A stretch of 64,000 nt of DNA from Tipula vernalis (Eukaryota; Arthropoda; Insecta; Diptera; Tipulidae). The position numbers and the translations under genes were made by a program. The notes under the pieces are model-generated. The model searched no databases and was not told where the DNA came from. It saw nothing but the letters and a program-made list of their open reading frames with translations. The stretch is taken from positions 258,549,368 to 258,613,367 of the forward strand of contig OY282560.1 in the NCBI GenBank assembly GCA_958295665.1. The letters are read 5' to 3'. Positions 10,943 through 21,436 of this stretch are shown here, one piece after another (within the stretch, counting starts at the first letter, position 1; each line of letters opens with the position of its first letter).

Positions 10943-12458
10943 TTAGTCGTTTTGTTGTTGCTCGGGGTCTTTCACAACTTTTTTAACTTCGCTGCTTTGA
11001 AGCTGCTTTAAACGGCTGTTTGCGTTTCGCATTTGTTTTTTGAGGAAGTATTCTGCTTCTTGCTTGGAATAACGCGAATCAGCCAGGTGAACGACGCAGT
11101 AAAATGCCTCTACAACTCTTTTAAAGCTGGAAAAATTTATTTTTTTAATTTTTTTTTCATCAGGATCGTTGTACGCGTCATCGGAAATGTCCGGCTCAGA
11201 GGCAACACTGGCGTTGGGTTTGATTTTGGTTTTCATGCTTCCCGTCCAACTACATTGCACGAAAAATTCTCTTTTAAACCATTTGTCCACTATGTTTAGG
11301 GCGGCTTTTTGCCCACACATAGCCCCTGATTTGCCCGCATATCGGGACATTTCCTCAACAAATAAATTATGATTTTCTATGTTTCTTAACATATTATCCA
11401 ATTTTTCCATTTGTACTTCATCGTCGATTGGCAATAAATATGATGGATTTCGATCGCAGATTGGAGCTTTAAGTGGTTCTTTTTGAGAAATCCCCAAAAA
11501 TGAAATCGCCTCAGTTATTTTATCCAAGCGTGCATTGATTTTGGCAAACTCAGTAAACATAGTTTTTGTGACAGTAGCTGCAATATGTCTGTAAATAAAT
11601 AAATAAAATATATTAGCTTTAGCTTAACCATTTAGAAAAGTAATTAATCCATAGTTTGGTTATACAACTTATACATACCAGCCAATGCTTCGGTACTGAT
11701 GTTTTGGATTAGCGTTTCATTTCCTGATTCACAACTTTCAGTATACTGGTTCTCGTTTTGTATTAAAACGATGTGTTGATCTTCTTCGTAAACATAATTT
11801 TCTGAATTCAGCTCCGATGTAGAAGCCAACTGAACATCTTCATATATTGCTAATTGCATTGGCGAGTTCTTTTTATTGAAACCAGATAATTTCGTTTGTT
11901 CAGGTGGTTTTAACTGAACATTGCTCACAATGTTTCGATCTGTCAACATCCCCTTAACCGTAAATCCCGTACGTCCTAATTAAAAACAATATTAAAATTA
12001 TTAATGCTATATCTATTAATTTTATCTATATTAACAAACCTTTGTGAAAAGCATTTATTCTTCTCGGATTAGTACGAAATGTCTCCTCTTCGGATGTATC
12101 CATTATTTCTAAGCGTTTTGCACATCCAACTACCGAACAATAGTCGTGAAATTCTCCTTTTAATGTTGCTGGAACCGTTATCCAATTTCCTCCTTTGGAG
12201 AGAGGTGGCTTATCTGTTCGCCCTTTCCAGGAATTAAATTTAGTTCCCGAAGGATAGCACACAGTCCCATTCCCTTTGGAGAACCAGCTAAGGGGACACT
12301 CGAAAATTTCCTGCTCATCTGTTCCACAATTTATTCCAACCACGCAGAATAACGCCTAAAATTAATTAAAATCACATCGTATTGGCACGACACATAATTT
12401 ATTTTATTTCATATTTTAATCCAGAAATATTATGTCCAAATTAAATTATACATACCAT
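10943..12458 (-). CDS. DUF4806-domain transposon protein, four exons, 416 aa
   Basis: Gene model on the minus strand: exon 1 is only the ATG at 12456-12458 followed by donor gtatgt; exon 2 is 12040-12355; exon 3 is 11679-11975; exon 4 is 10943-11577 with the stop. All joins use GT-AG and keep frame: 1251 nt, 416 residues. The N-terminus (MALFCVVGINCGTDEQEIFE, then CPLSWFSKG) resembles the small module that often opens DUF4806 proteins. The middle is polar and probably disordered. Exon 4 holds a coiled-coil-like start (FAKINARLDKITEAISFLG) and the DUF4806 region with KWFKREFFVQCSWTG and FKRVVEAFYCVVHLADSRYS. Function is unknown; location inside a transposon suggests an accessory to transposition. 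Unlike the neighbouring transposase, no frameshift or stop is needed here. Confidence 0.75.
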
Positions 12459-12599
12459 TTTAAGCAGATTTCACTATTATACTGTGCACAGATTGACAGC
12501 TAGAATTACAATGAGTAGCAAAATATGTATAGTTGTTTAAAGTAAAAAGGAATATGTAAAATGAAATAGTTATACATAATACATATAGTCTTATCTAGT

Positions 12600-12825
12600 C
12601 ATACGGAAAAGTATAACTGCTATTCGGTAAATTTTGTGACAAAATAGCATTAGGATGACAATTAAGCATCCTATGCGACAAAATAGCATTAGGATGACAA
12701 TTTAGCATCCTATGTGACAAACTAGCATTAGGATGACAATTTAGCATCATATATGTGACAAAATAGCAATAGGATGACAATTTAGCATCCTACGTGTCAT
12801 ATTGACATTTTGAAAAATTATTTGT
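12600..12825. repeat. Four-copy ~39-bp tandem repeat
   Basis: Starting near 12640, a unit of about 39 bp with the cores gacaaaatagcattaggatg and acaatttagcatcctatg is repeated four times with a few changes (gacaaactag, catcatatatg). Each unit is itself partly self-complementary (catcctatg against cattaggatg). It lies upstream of the DUF4806 start, inside the 7.5-kb transposon, and resembles its subterminal motifs. Confidence 0.7.
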
Positions 12826-13429
12826 TTAACACGTTGGCTACGAGTGTGTAATTCTCGTGCCTCATGAAAAAATTTATTTTTATTAATAAATGTATCACCC
12901 GTGCCTCATGCCATTTTTAAAAAATTATGAACCGATGTAATACCCGTGCCTCATTCCATAAAACATTGTATATTATCTATAGTATAATACCAGGACCTCA
13001 TGTGATATTCGTCACTTATAGGTACCAGTGTATAACCCGTACCTCATCATATAAATGATTGTTTATAATAGAGTGTAATACCGCGACCTTATGTAAAATT
13101 CGTTACGTAGATACTGGTGTATTGCCAGACTCTCATCGTATAAAACTTTGTCTAAAATCTTGTGTAATACCGATGCCTCATTCAAAAAATTTTACGAATA
13201 TACATGTGTATTACCCGTGCCACATCAAACAAAAATTTACGAAAAAAATGTAATACCGGGACCTCATGCAAAATTCTAACCGTGAAAACTGTCATGTAGT
13301 ACCTGTGCCTCATTAGAAATATGTATATGTAATTATATTTTTTAAGTTAACAATATATTTCTTATGAGATTTTATCGATAATTGAAGAAATTTCCGTAAC
13401 CCTAATTACATTGTATACTTTTACAATGG

Positions 13430-13680
13430 CCGTCCCAAGTAAAATATCCAATCCTACTTTGTGGTGCCACTTAATGGTTTTACGGGTTGATCTAAAATAG
13501 CTAGAGTATACTGATCCGAAACATCAACACTTTGCTTACAAGTATTGTATAGCTGAAAATTATGTTTGGTTTTCTTACTGTTTCCCCATATCATTTTTAG
13601 AAGGAAAAAATAAATTTCTTTCATTTTTATGGGGTTCCCCAATAATATTAACCAATGTAGCGTTTGAAGTAAAATTTAAA
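13430..13680 (-). pseudogene. piggyBac-type transposase scrap
   Basis: The minus frame at 13454-13642 contains QLYNTCKQSVDVSDQYTLA. In piggyBac-family transposases a YN-x-K-x-GVD-x-x-DQ block closes the catalytic core, so the spacing and the VDVSDQ residues fit. The region after it (VKPLSGTTK, then a stop) only loosely resembles the family's next block. About 60 codons survive. The TTAA-flanked context supports the assignment, but the match is short. Confidence 0.45.
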
Positions 13681-13924
13681 TTTTTCGATGAGGCACCGGT
13701 AATACACCGGTAATTCCATGTTACGAATTATGCATGAAGTCCCGGTAATACACTACATTATAAACAATGTATTATATCGTGAGGCATATGGGTAATACAT
13801 CTGCATCTACGGAACAAATTTACACGAGATCCCGGTTTTATAGTACATTTTAGACAATACTTAATACGATGAGGCACTGACAATTACACGAGTTACACGA
13901 GGAAGCACCAATGCTCATAGGTTT

Positions 13925-14195
13925 ACGGTGAAGCTATCGAAACCACGAACTGAAGAAATAAAGCGCGAATTTATGTACCGAACATCAATAAAGTGGAATT
14001 CGCTAACAGACGTCCAATTTCCGTTGGACTATAAAATGAACAAATTTAAGGCAGCTATCAATCTCTACTTGAAGGATCGCGCATTGGGTGCAGAAGTTCT
14101 GACAGTTACAAGGAGCTAGGACTGTCAATAAGTCTGCTCTGCACCCAATTAAAACGAAATATAAAAAAAAAAAAATAAATAAAAAAAATAAATTT
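13925..14195 (+). pseudogene. 3' end of a LINE with A-rich tail
   Basis: The 63-codon frame 13928-14119 reads FMYRTSIKWNSLTDVQFPLD and later MNKFKAAINLYLKD, which is the usual C-terminal tail of LINE reverse transcriptases (x-R-x-x-x-x-W-NSLP, then F-K-x-x-L-x-x-YL). About 40 bases after the stop an A-rich run of aaaaaaaaaaaataaat type follows (from about 14162), as expected for a LINE 3' end. It is a short, 5'-truncated insertion inside the piggyBac-like element. Confidence 0.6.
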
Positions 14196-14239
14196 TTTCA
14201 TGTGACACGGGTATTATACTCTTAGCCAACGTGTTAATG

Positions 14240-15403
14240 TCAATATTGTGGTATAGTATACGGAAAAGATCATTTTGCTTTTCCTATTTCTAATTTGCTA
14301 TTAATGGTCTTTGGCAAATTTCATGACGAAATGGCATTTTTTATACCACTTTTGTCACCATAATAACTAATTAGTTGTAAATTGACTATTTAGCCTTCTA
14401 CGGGAATATTTTGTCATATTAACATTATTCCTTCTGCTACAGCTATTATGTCATGACTGACATCTTTTTCCGCAATTATGTTATGGGTGCCATCTTTTTT
14501 GATTTTTCCATTATTTATTTTCTTAATTTTCTTCGTTTTCTCTGTCAGACATAGAAAAGAAATACATTTTTATTCCTATCTTTCAATTCCCTATCTATTG
14601 CATGTGCAAACTATCCCAAATTATCCCATATTCTGAAATTCATTAAAAAAATATTTTTTTTACGTACAATAAATTAGACGTATTTCTGCTGGGCGTTATA
14701 CTTTTCAGTCCTACTTTTAAGAACTAGCCGATCAAACTTTCTTCCCACCTAATTTTGGGTCGGTATAAGCGTGCTTTTTTATTACGAGAAAATATTATAA
14801 TATTTATTATTATAAAATATATACATTGGTGTTATAAATATTTCAAAATGTCAATATACAAAACAAAATAACTTTTTTATATAAATATGTTTTTACAAAA
14901 TTTACTTTGTCATTCTTAAAAACAAAATAACTATTTTATAAAATAATATACATTTACAAAATTATTTTGTCATTCTTAAGAACAATTTAGTTTTTTAATA
15001 CCTATATGGTCATTTTAGCTTCTTAGCCCTATAAAATGCTAAAATGCTTGTTTGACTAAATGGCTACATAAAACGCTATTATGCAAAATAATTATTTTGC
15101 TTTTCATATGACTAATATTTGATAAATGCTATTTTGTCATATATATTTTAAATAAGCTGTAAAAGCTTTTTAGCTATGTAAATTACTATTATACTTTATA
15201 GCAATATAACTGTACTTATAGCATTATAGCCCCTAATTTAGCATTTGTGAAAGCTAAAATCATTCCCCACTTTGATCAGCGTGACATGTTTTTGTTAGTC
15301 ATTTGGACGTCATTTTGACTTTTTAGCATTTATAGCAATGCTATTTAGCCCAGAAAAACTGGTCAGCGTGACCAAATTTTTGACAAAAAATGTTACTTGG
15401 GTG
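14240..15403. repeat. Right subterminal region of the 7.5-kb transposon
   Basis: No gene seen. Short motifs related to those of the left flank (tagccc, ttttagcatt, agctaaaat, ctatttt) recur densely in both orientations, ending in the imperfect palindrome ggtcagcgtgacc (15361-15373) and the terminal tgttacttgggtg. A phrase near 14270 (atacggaaaagatcatttt) resembles one near 12600 (catacggaaaagtataact), so the piggyBac-like insertion probably split a continuous subterminal region. Confidence 0.55.
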
Positions 15404-17270
15404 TACACTTTTACTAGGTTGCATTAAAGTGCTGTAAAATGCTTGGTTAAAACTATTTTTTGACCAGTTAGAAAATTTAAAAAAGACATCGGACCAAAAA
15501 AAACAAAAAATTCGTAAATTTTGGAATAGGGAAATTTAATTTTAAAATATTCTGAAAAATGGAATTTTAAATTTAAATAAAAATTTTAATTTGAAAATTA
15601 TGTAAATCGCCCTTTTCCAGAATTTACGATTTCTTTTATTGGTTTTTTGGCCGGTGAAGAAATATTTCTTAATTCACTTACGGCCATAAAACAGTTTATA
15701 GTTTAACTAACACTAAATTGGTATTCTATAGAACAACTAGGTTACATGACTAAAACGACTCGTTAATCTACACAATACCTAGTTATTCTATATATTGTAA
15801 CATCTGGATTAAATTCTTTAACGGTAATATACGTACCATTTGGCTAAAATTGTATTTTAAATTTAACTCCATAACACTAAAGGTGTAATAATATGATGGT
15901 GTTTCACAAACAAAAATTCAATTTTAATTGGCGAACAGCCAGCATAAATGTAAAACCAAATCGGAGTCTGGCCGGTATCACACTAATATTTTTCTATTAA
16001 GAATTTAATTTGTCTGTCTGTAAATCAATTGATTTTTTTGACTTTTTTATAAACAAATATATTAATTGTTCATGACAATCCCAATATTTTCGATTTGGTA
16101 AATCAGAAAAATAAATTGGCTTCTTTATTTTTCTGATTTACCAAATCGAAAATATTCGGATTCTTATGAACAATTAATTATAAAAAAGCCGAAAAAATCA
16201 ATTAATATTTTTCTATGTGAAATACGTTTTATAAAATATTTGAATACAATTTCATTTACAATAAATTGTTGATATTTTTCTAAATTACACTACATTTTCA
16301 CGATTTCAAGCATTTTTTTGTCAAAGTTCACTTAAAAATCGAGAGAAAACACGCAGCCTGTGTAGCTTTATGTTCATTACAGTAACTATTAATTCTAACA
16401 CAAAGTAGATTGATAATAATTGGAACAAGAATTTTTTTTCATGTTACTGTGTATTACCAAATATACAATACTACTAAATAATTTTGGCATCTTTAAACGT
16501 TAATAAAATCGTAATAAAAACAATAAAGTATTCACATACCAAAAATATTTCAGCCGGCTTTGTTTATCGCAGGGTTGAAAATTTTCCTAAACAAAATTCG
16601 CAACGGAAAAAGATATTTTGTATGGCTACGTAATTAAAATTACCTTATACAGGCAAGTAATTTTTTTGATTGTATACTATCCATGTACAAAATGTAAAAT
16701 AGATTGCGAATAATCGCAAAGGCATTTAGGTGTAGCTGCACAGTGGTTTTATAAAAATTGAAAAGAAATTACAATAAAAAACGAGTCTGGTACTAAAGAT
16801 ATATGTATGTTTAACCGAAAGTGATCTGACTGGAAACGTCCGAGATAAATTCAACTTGTAAACGGCGACTGAAAGTTATCTGAAAGTAATCTGAGTTCGG
16901 TCAACTTAAATTTGGTTAATTTGTATATTGAGTTAAAGATGTAAACTTTAATTTAGCAGAACTGACAAATTTTTTCTTATACTAATAAAAAGGCAAAAGA
17001 TTTTTATACATTTTCGAAGTGGGTTTTAAATTATTTTAAATAATTTTTTAATAATGTAAATGTAATTTTAGAAACAAAGTAGGTAACATTTGAACTCTCA
17101 CTTCAGATCAAATAAAAACTCCCATGTAATCACCAACCCAAAGTTTCAGTCAATCACTTTTGGGTCTAACATGTATCTTTAGTGTTGGTGAAACCTTGAG
17201 TTACAAAGCGGGACTTAAAATTGAAAGGTGTTCATTAAAATTTATTAAAAAATTGACATTTAAGTCACAC
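15404..17270. other. AT-rich DNA with one hairpin, no gene seen
   Basis: No supported coding sequence. The hairpin at 16026-16203 is listed separately. Confidence 0.4.
16026..16203. repeat. Long hairpin (foldback MITE-like)
   Basis: The left arm, about 16026-16115, ends in gatttggtaaatcagaaaa and taaa. The right arm, about 16124-16203, starts tttatttttctgatttacc and is its near-complete complement. The loop is about 8 bases (ttggcttc). The inner 45 bp are almost perfect; further out there are small gaps. It could extrude as a cruciform; most simply it is a small foldback transposon remnant. Confidence 0.75.
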
Positions 17271-17830
17271 ATTTAAGAGTCAAACACATTTAAACGTGCT
17301 CGGAAGTGATTGGATGGAAGCTCTAGATGTATGGAGCGTGCCCATTGGAAACATTGAGCAAAATATAACCAGAAAAATAGACCAGGAAATGAACTGAAAT
17401 GATGTTCCTCCATTTTCATTGATTCACGGGGTTTGTGCAAAAAAATGAAGGCATCTTTAACTTTGAAGGCGGAACGACACCAATTTTTCGCTATAAACGG
17501 CCATTCAAAATAAACGCCTCGCAGCTTGTGAGAGTTATCAGTCCGGTCGACTACTCAGATTAAGTGGTGAGGCACTGAAACTTAAAATAAGTAGCCACTG
17601 CCAACTTCTCGAAGCTCACTCAATACTGAGTGTTCAGAAAAATCGACCTATCCGGCGCCTTTTTACGAGTGGAGATGGTTGAAGCATAAAAAATAACTGA
17701 TGGCGATTAAGACCCATTGCAACCTATTCCGAGTAAACCACCTTCAACAGGGCTTGAAGATAGCGCCAGGTGTTTTCCAATAATTAATCGACACAATGAC
17801 ACGCAACAATTTTATTGTTGGAGAAAGTGA
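17270..17830 (+). pseudogene. Decayed Ty3/gypsy protease-RT remnant
   Basis: Broken plus-strand frames give, in order, VLGSDWMEALDVW (the usual protease C-terminal phrase), an LTLKAERHQFF linker-like piece, VFRKIDLSGAFLRVEM (the RT palm block with the first catalytic aspartate) and HCNLFRVNHLQQGLKIAPGV (the block before the second catalytic site). At least four frame changes or stops are needed to link them. This is the order found in gypsy-type Pol, so it is an old remnant. The rest of RT, RNase H and integrase were not seen downstream. Confidence 0.55.
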
Positions 17831-18244
17831 AAAAAGAACCATAGCAACAATCTCTCTTTGATAATAAAAATTATAGAAAAACTGTACGTCTTATGCATAT
17901 AATCAATAATATGCATATAATAATAATACATATTTTTAAAGGGCAAATGCGCTTTAAAATCTCGCGTTTCAATACACCATGCGGTATACAAAACGGCGTG
18001 CGTTAAAGTTATTACGAAATTTTGATAAAGTGTCTATTAATAATAATTTTAAAAATTACAATTCTTCAACACACAATCTACAACATTTTGTAAAAAAACC
18101 CGTAGCAAATAAGTAATTTTACTATATTGTTTGTATGTAAGAAGCTAGTAAATTTGTTAACTTGATGATTTTGTATAAACTTCGTTTTAATCTTTGTTTT
18201 CGACGTGACTACGAGTATATTTACCTGTAATCATGAATAGATCA

Positions 18245-18283
18245 AAGCTTACCTAAATATACTTAGTATATTTAGGTAAGCTT
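18245..18283. repeat. Perfect 18-bp inverted repeat
   Basis: aagcttacctaaatatac, a 3-base loop tta, then its exact complement gtatatttaggtaagctt. No gene is adjacent, so a terminator role is not supported; it is a potential cruciform. Confidence 0.9.
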
Positions 18284-18393
18284 ATTCGTTATCTACCTGA
18301 AATTATGAAAATTTAAGAAACAAGTAGCTTGGGAGGTATAGTTTTCAAAAAAACATAAACATAAATATGTAAGAAAATATAGTAATTTGCTAA

Positions 18394-18637
18394 TAGGGCT
18401 GTGGTCGAATTCTCAGGTAAATCTTTTACTTCGGTAAATGTAAATGTTTAGTATTCGTTTTTTTGTTAAATTTCGCGTTTTTTAATATTTTACAGTCGTT
18501 CAATACCCATAACAATAAAGAATAAAGTATTTAAACGTGAAACATTTACCTTTTTTACTTCGTTTACCCTCCATAAAAAAAAGAAAATGCATCTACCGAA
18601 GTTAGCAGATTTACTCTAGAAATCGACCGCAGCCCTG
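18394..18637. mobile_element. MITE, ~243 bp
   Basis: The left end agggctgtggtcgaattct is matched in inverse by the right end agaaatcgaccgcagccct (one base substitution plus a one-base gap). The interior holds related inverted phrases (gtaaatcttttacttcggta against taccgaagttagcagattta). No coding capacity; a DNA-transposon derivative. The flanking duplication was not resolved. Confidence 0.6.
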
Positions 18638-18639
18638 TA

Positions 18640-20127
18640 GCGATTTTGTTAGTAAATATACATATGTATTAATAATTTTATGGTTTTATGTTATGTATTC
18701 AATATTCATACATTTTTCCGTTTGAATATTATATCCAAATTGATTATTTTTTCATAAATATTTAAAGTTTGGACCATAACCATTTGAAGTTTGGACCAGA
18801 AAACCAACGGATAATATCAATAGTTTTATATCGACATTTTTAAATGCGATAATTCCTAAAATGAACATTCCTATAATCTCTATATGAAAATTCAAAATTA
18901 AAAAAATACTACGTAAAAGGCTGAAACATACGTACCTGAATTAATGTCTATAATTAGACAATACATTCTTATATTTTTTATAATCAATTTTCATTTGATC
19001 TTCATGAAATTTATGTTCGATATACGCTGGGTGCAGTCAGGGTAACAAGAGGGGTAACTAATTGCTATTTTATTGAATGTTGAATTTTAAGAATGTCTAA
19101 ATTTATAAATTGAGAATAACTATTCTTTATTTTAATTAAAAAGAATTCTTGATTCTTGTATATTAAAAATAATTGGAGAATACCTTTTGCCAATTTATGC
19201 ACATAATAGTTACCTTTGCTCAAGTTGAGAATATAACAATTCTTTGTAAATGTTTTTGTTGAGTTATTTTGAGAATAACTTTCATGAGAGAAGCATAAAC
19301 CTTTTTACGGTCATCAACATGTTGTTTTTCATTCTAATTATTGATTTATCCTCACTCGTTGTTTAAAATTCAAAGCTTTCAGATGTGTCATGTGTGTTAC
19401 TGTATTATAATCTAAAAAATTATTTACATTTTGTCAAAGTGATTAAATTAAATAGTGCCGAATAATTATGAAAATAATTATTCTAACATTTTAAGGAAAA
19501 GTTGGTAAATTGCAACTTTTTTAGTGAAAATTAAAAAAAAAATTTTTTGATTTTGGGATTTTGAAAAAGTGAGGGATTATAAAAATGACAATGTTTTCTA
19601 TAAATTTACCATCCTATTAGCAGCAGTCGATTGTTGCTTTAAGCTTTTATTGTATTTAATTTAAAATACCCGCTAGAGTCGACCAAGATATGGATGGACC
19701 TTTATTCAACAGTTCTTTTACGAAATTACAACAAAACACGATATTATCGACTTCAAAATAATAATTTTGCAATCGTCAATTAAAATATATGTATATTTTC
19801 CTAAATTTTACAGATTCAAACCAACAATTACAATATTATCATTTTACAATCAACAAGAAAGGAGAAAATCCTCAAGGACTGAGGTTTTATACTAAATCCG
19901 AGATTTCCAGCCACTATTTGATCAGACTAATTACACGGAATGCAGTGTGCTGTTTCCAGTTTTGCTGTTAAAAAGTAACGTCATTACAAGGATTATTTTA
20001 TGATAAACATAATTTCTTTAATATTTAATTTAAATAGCTAGTCAATTCTACCTTGAATTTATATTCATTATTTTAAATATTTTTATAAATAATTTAACTG
20101 TTTAATTACTGTTTTGTCATTTACAAA
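18640..20127. other. AT-rich DNA, no gene supported
   Basis: Short frames only. A 60-codon frame at 19789-19971 has no recognisable motif and is probably chance. Around 19090-19270 phrases such as ttgagaataac recur, suggesting an old repeat. Confidence 0.35.
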
Positions 20128-20880
20128 ATGTATTCATGCTTTATTTGCTTTAAAAATTTTTGTAGTGTTGACTTATTATTCGTTCATTTAAAAAATTATC
20201 ATTTGCTAGATAATGAAGGCACCTTCAAATGTATTCAAGATAGTTGCCTAAATACATTTTCAAAAATGAATTCCTATAAAAGGCATTTAAAAAATGCAGA
20301 CACAGTTTCTAGTGTCAAAATAAATTCTAATAATTTGACCGATAATTCTTCTCGTATAACAAATTCTTCAATTTTGAATTCTGCCGAAACAATCGAAAAA
20401 AAACTTGTTAATTCGAAAATTAAATCAATCAGTAAATAGGGTAAATAACATTTCTAAATTGGAAGAAAATTTTAAAAAGGTATGCGCTTTGAATCAAAAC
20501 ATCGTGAAATAAAGCATTACACTAACATAAATTTTTCTAGAGTAAATTTATATATTCAATTTTAATTAACAAAAATAATAGAAATAGTTATAAGATTATT
20601 AAATTTCAAAATGACTGTAAGAGTAATGAGCTCTACGGTTCTTGGAGCCCTGAACAAATTGAAAAATTCCAAAACATGCAGTCAGCCCATCAAATATCAT
20701 ACAAAAATCCAGAATTTAAAATTGATCATTAATTTTTTGTTGAAACCGCGACTAACTTTGGAAAAAAATTATTTATAATAATAAATATTTTGGTTGAAAA
20801 ACACGAACTAATTATAATTTCACAAAACATTCATATAACTAAATTTGATAATCACTTGAAAATTTATTTTATTGGAAAAC
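20128..20880 (+). pseudogene. C2H2 zinc-finger fragment, transposon-associated type
   Basis: The 103-codon frame 20128-20439 starts at a good ATG. It shows two finger-like segments: C-F-I-C spaced 17 residues from H-L-K-N-Y-H, then C-I-Q-D-S-C followed by a single clear histidine in YKRHLKN. Such N-terminal fingers occur in proteins carried by several insect transposons. A second frame continues past 20440 (SVNRVNNISKLEENFKK), so a frameshift probably ended the protein. Broken coding-like sequence (ELYGSWSPEQIEKFQNM, then KHELIIISQNIHITKFDN) continues to about 20880. I cannot name the family. Confidence 0.45.
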
Positions 20881-21177
20881 TATTATTGAAATACGAATTT
20901 TTTGATTATGTATATAATAAATAAATGTATGTTTAATAAAAATACAAAAATAAAAATTAATATAAATAAATTATGTATTTGAGTTATGTACATACTTGTT
21001 TTGAGATTAGTAGAATTGGAACAGACAACTGGATTACACGTTATCCGCGCAATGAGAATTACCAAATACTAAATTGATTCATTTTATTCTTAATGCAAAA
21101 CTAGGTAAATGTGTAAGTCAAGTAGAGGTATGCTCAAATTGCCAAAAAATCCTTATCCTTAATAGAAGACTAGGAAA

Positions 21178-21370
21178 ATGTATGAATCATGTATATTTTC
21201 TATACATTCTTTTATCCCGATGATAATGAGCGGCGATTTCAACATCAATTTTTCCGATGAAAAAACAGAGCCATTGATAAATTTTCTAAACGAAAAACTA
21301 GACTTGGTAATGTCGAATGTTAAGAATCAAAGTACGACCAAATATGGAACGAATCGACGACGAGTGTAAT
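21178..21370 (+). pseudogene. Endonuclease fragment, Helentron- or LINE-type
   Basis: About 60 codons read IMSGDFNINFSDEKTEPLI and later LNEKLDLVMSNVKNQSTTKYG. GDFN is the metal-binding box of exo-endonuclease-phosphatase nucleases, and the STTKYGT ending is the form I associate with the endonuclease found at the C-terminus of Helentron (Helitron-like) proteins and some LINEs. The next catalytic block (I-D-x-V-F) is lost by frame change after TKYGT. Directly downstream are the interleaved inverted repeats (21437-22214), which may belong to the same element. Confidence 0.5.
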
Positions 21371-21436
21371 GACCAACCAGAAAATGACCACGATGAAAGA
21401 ACGATTTTAGAAGAAATTACTGATAATGATAATATA

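Larger units (their letters stand above)
12826..14237 (-). mobile_element. piggyBac-like element nested in the 7.5-kb transposon
   Basis: TTAA occurs at both edges (12826-12829 and 14234-14237). The inverted ends read CACGTTGGCTACGAGT at the left and CACGTTGGCTAAGAGT from the right, and similarity continues inward for more than 50 bp (a shared gaaaaaatttattttt). TTAA duplication is the hallmark of piggyBac and also occurs in Kolobok. Inside, many copies of a motif like aatacccgtgcctcat are arrayed, forward at the left (12855-13315) and reversed at the right (13690-13900). A short minus-strand frame carries a piggyBac-like VDVSDQ block, and a LINE tail sits near the right end. It is 1.41 kb and non-autonomous. 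Confidence 0.65.
7917..15403 (+). mobile_element. 7.5-kb DNA transposon with transposase and DUF4806 genes
   Basis: The ends are inverted: CACCCCAAGTAACATT at the left and, read from the other strand, CACCCAAGTAACATT at the right (one C different). Both are flanked by TA (7915-7916 and 15404-15405), so a TA target duplication is likely. A palindrome, ggtcacagtgacc, at 7978-7990 recurs as an imperfect ggtcagcgtgacc next to the right end (15361-15373). Both flanks hold many short AT-rich subterminal motifs (tagcaaaa, aaatagtcac and similar). Inside are a frameshifted transposase on the plus strand and a DUF4806 gene on the minus strand, plus a nested piggyBac-like element. CAC-type ends, a 2-bp duplication and dense subterminal repeats fit the CACTA/Mirage/Chapaev (CMC) group, but the superfamily was not tested. 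Confidence 0.75.

Noticed and set aside
11033..11372. Two plus-strand frames over the DUF4806 exon
   Set aside because: Shadows of exon 4 on the other strand; the minus frame carries the domain and the splice logic.
12595..12780. 61-codon frame with repeated MLNCHPNA
   Set aside because: It is a translation of the 39-bp tandem repeat, not a protein gene.
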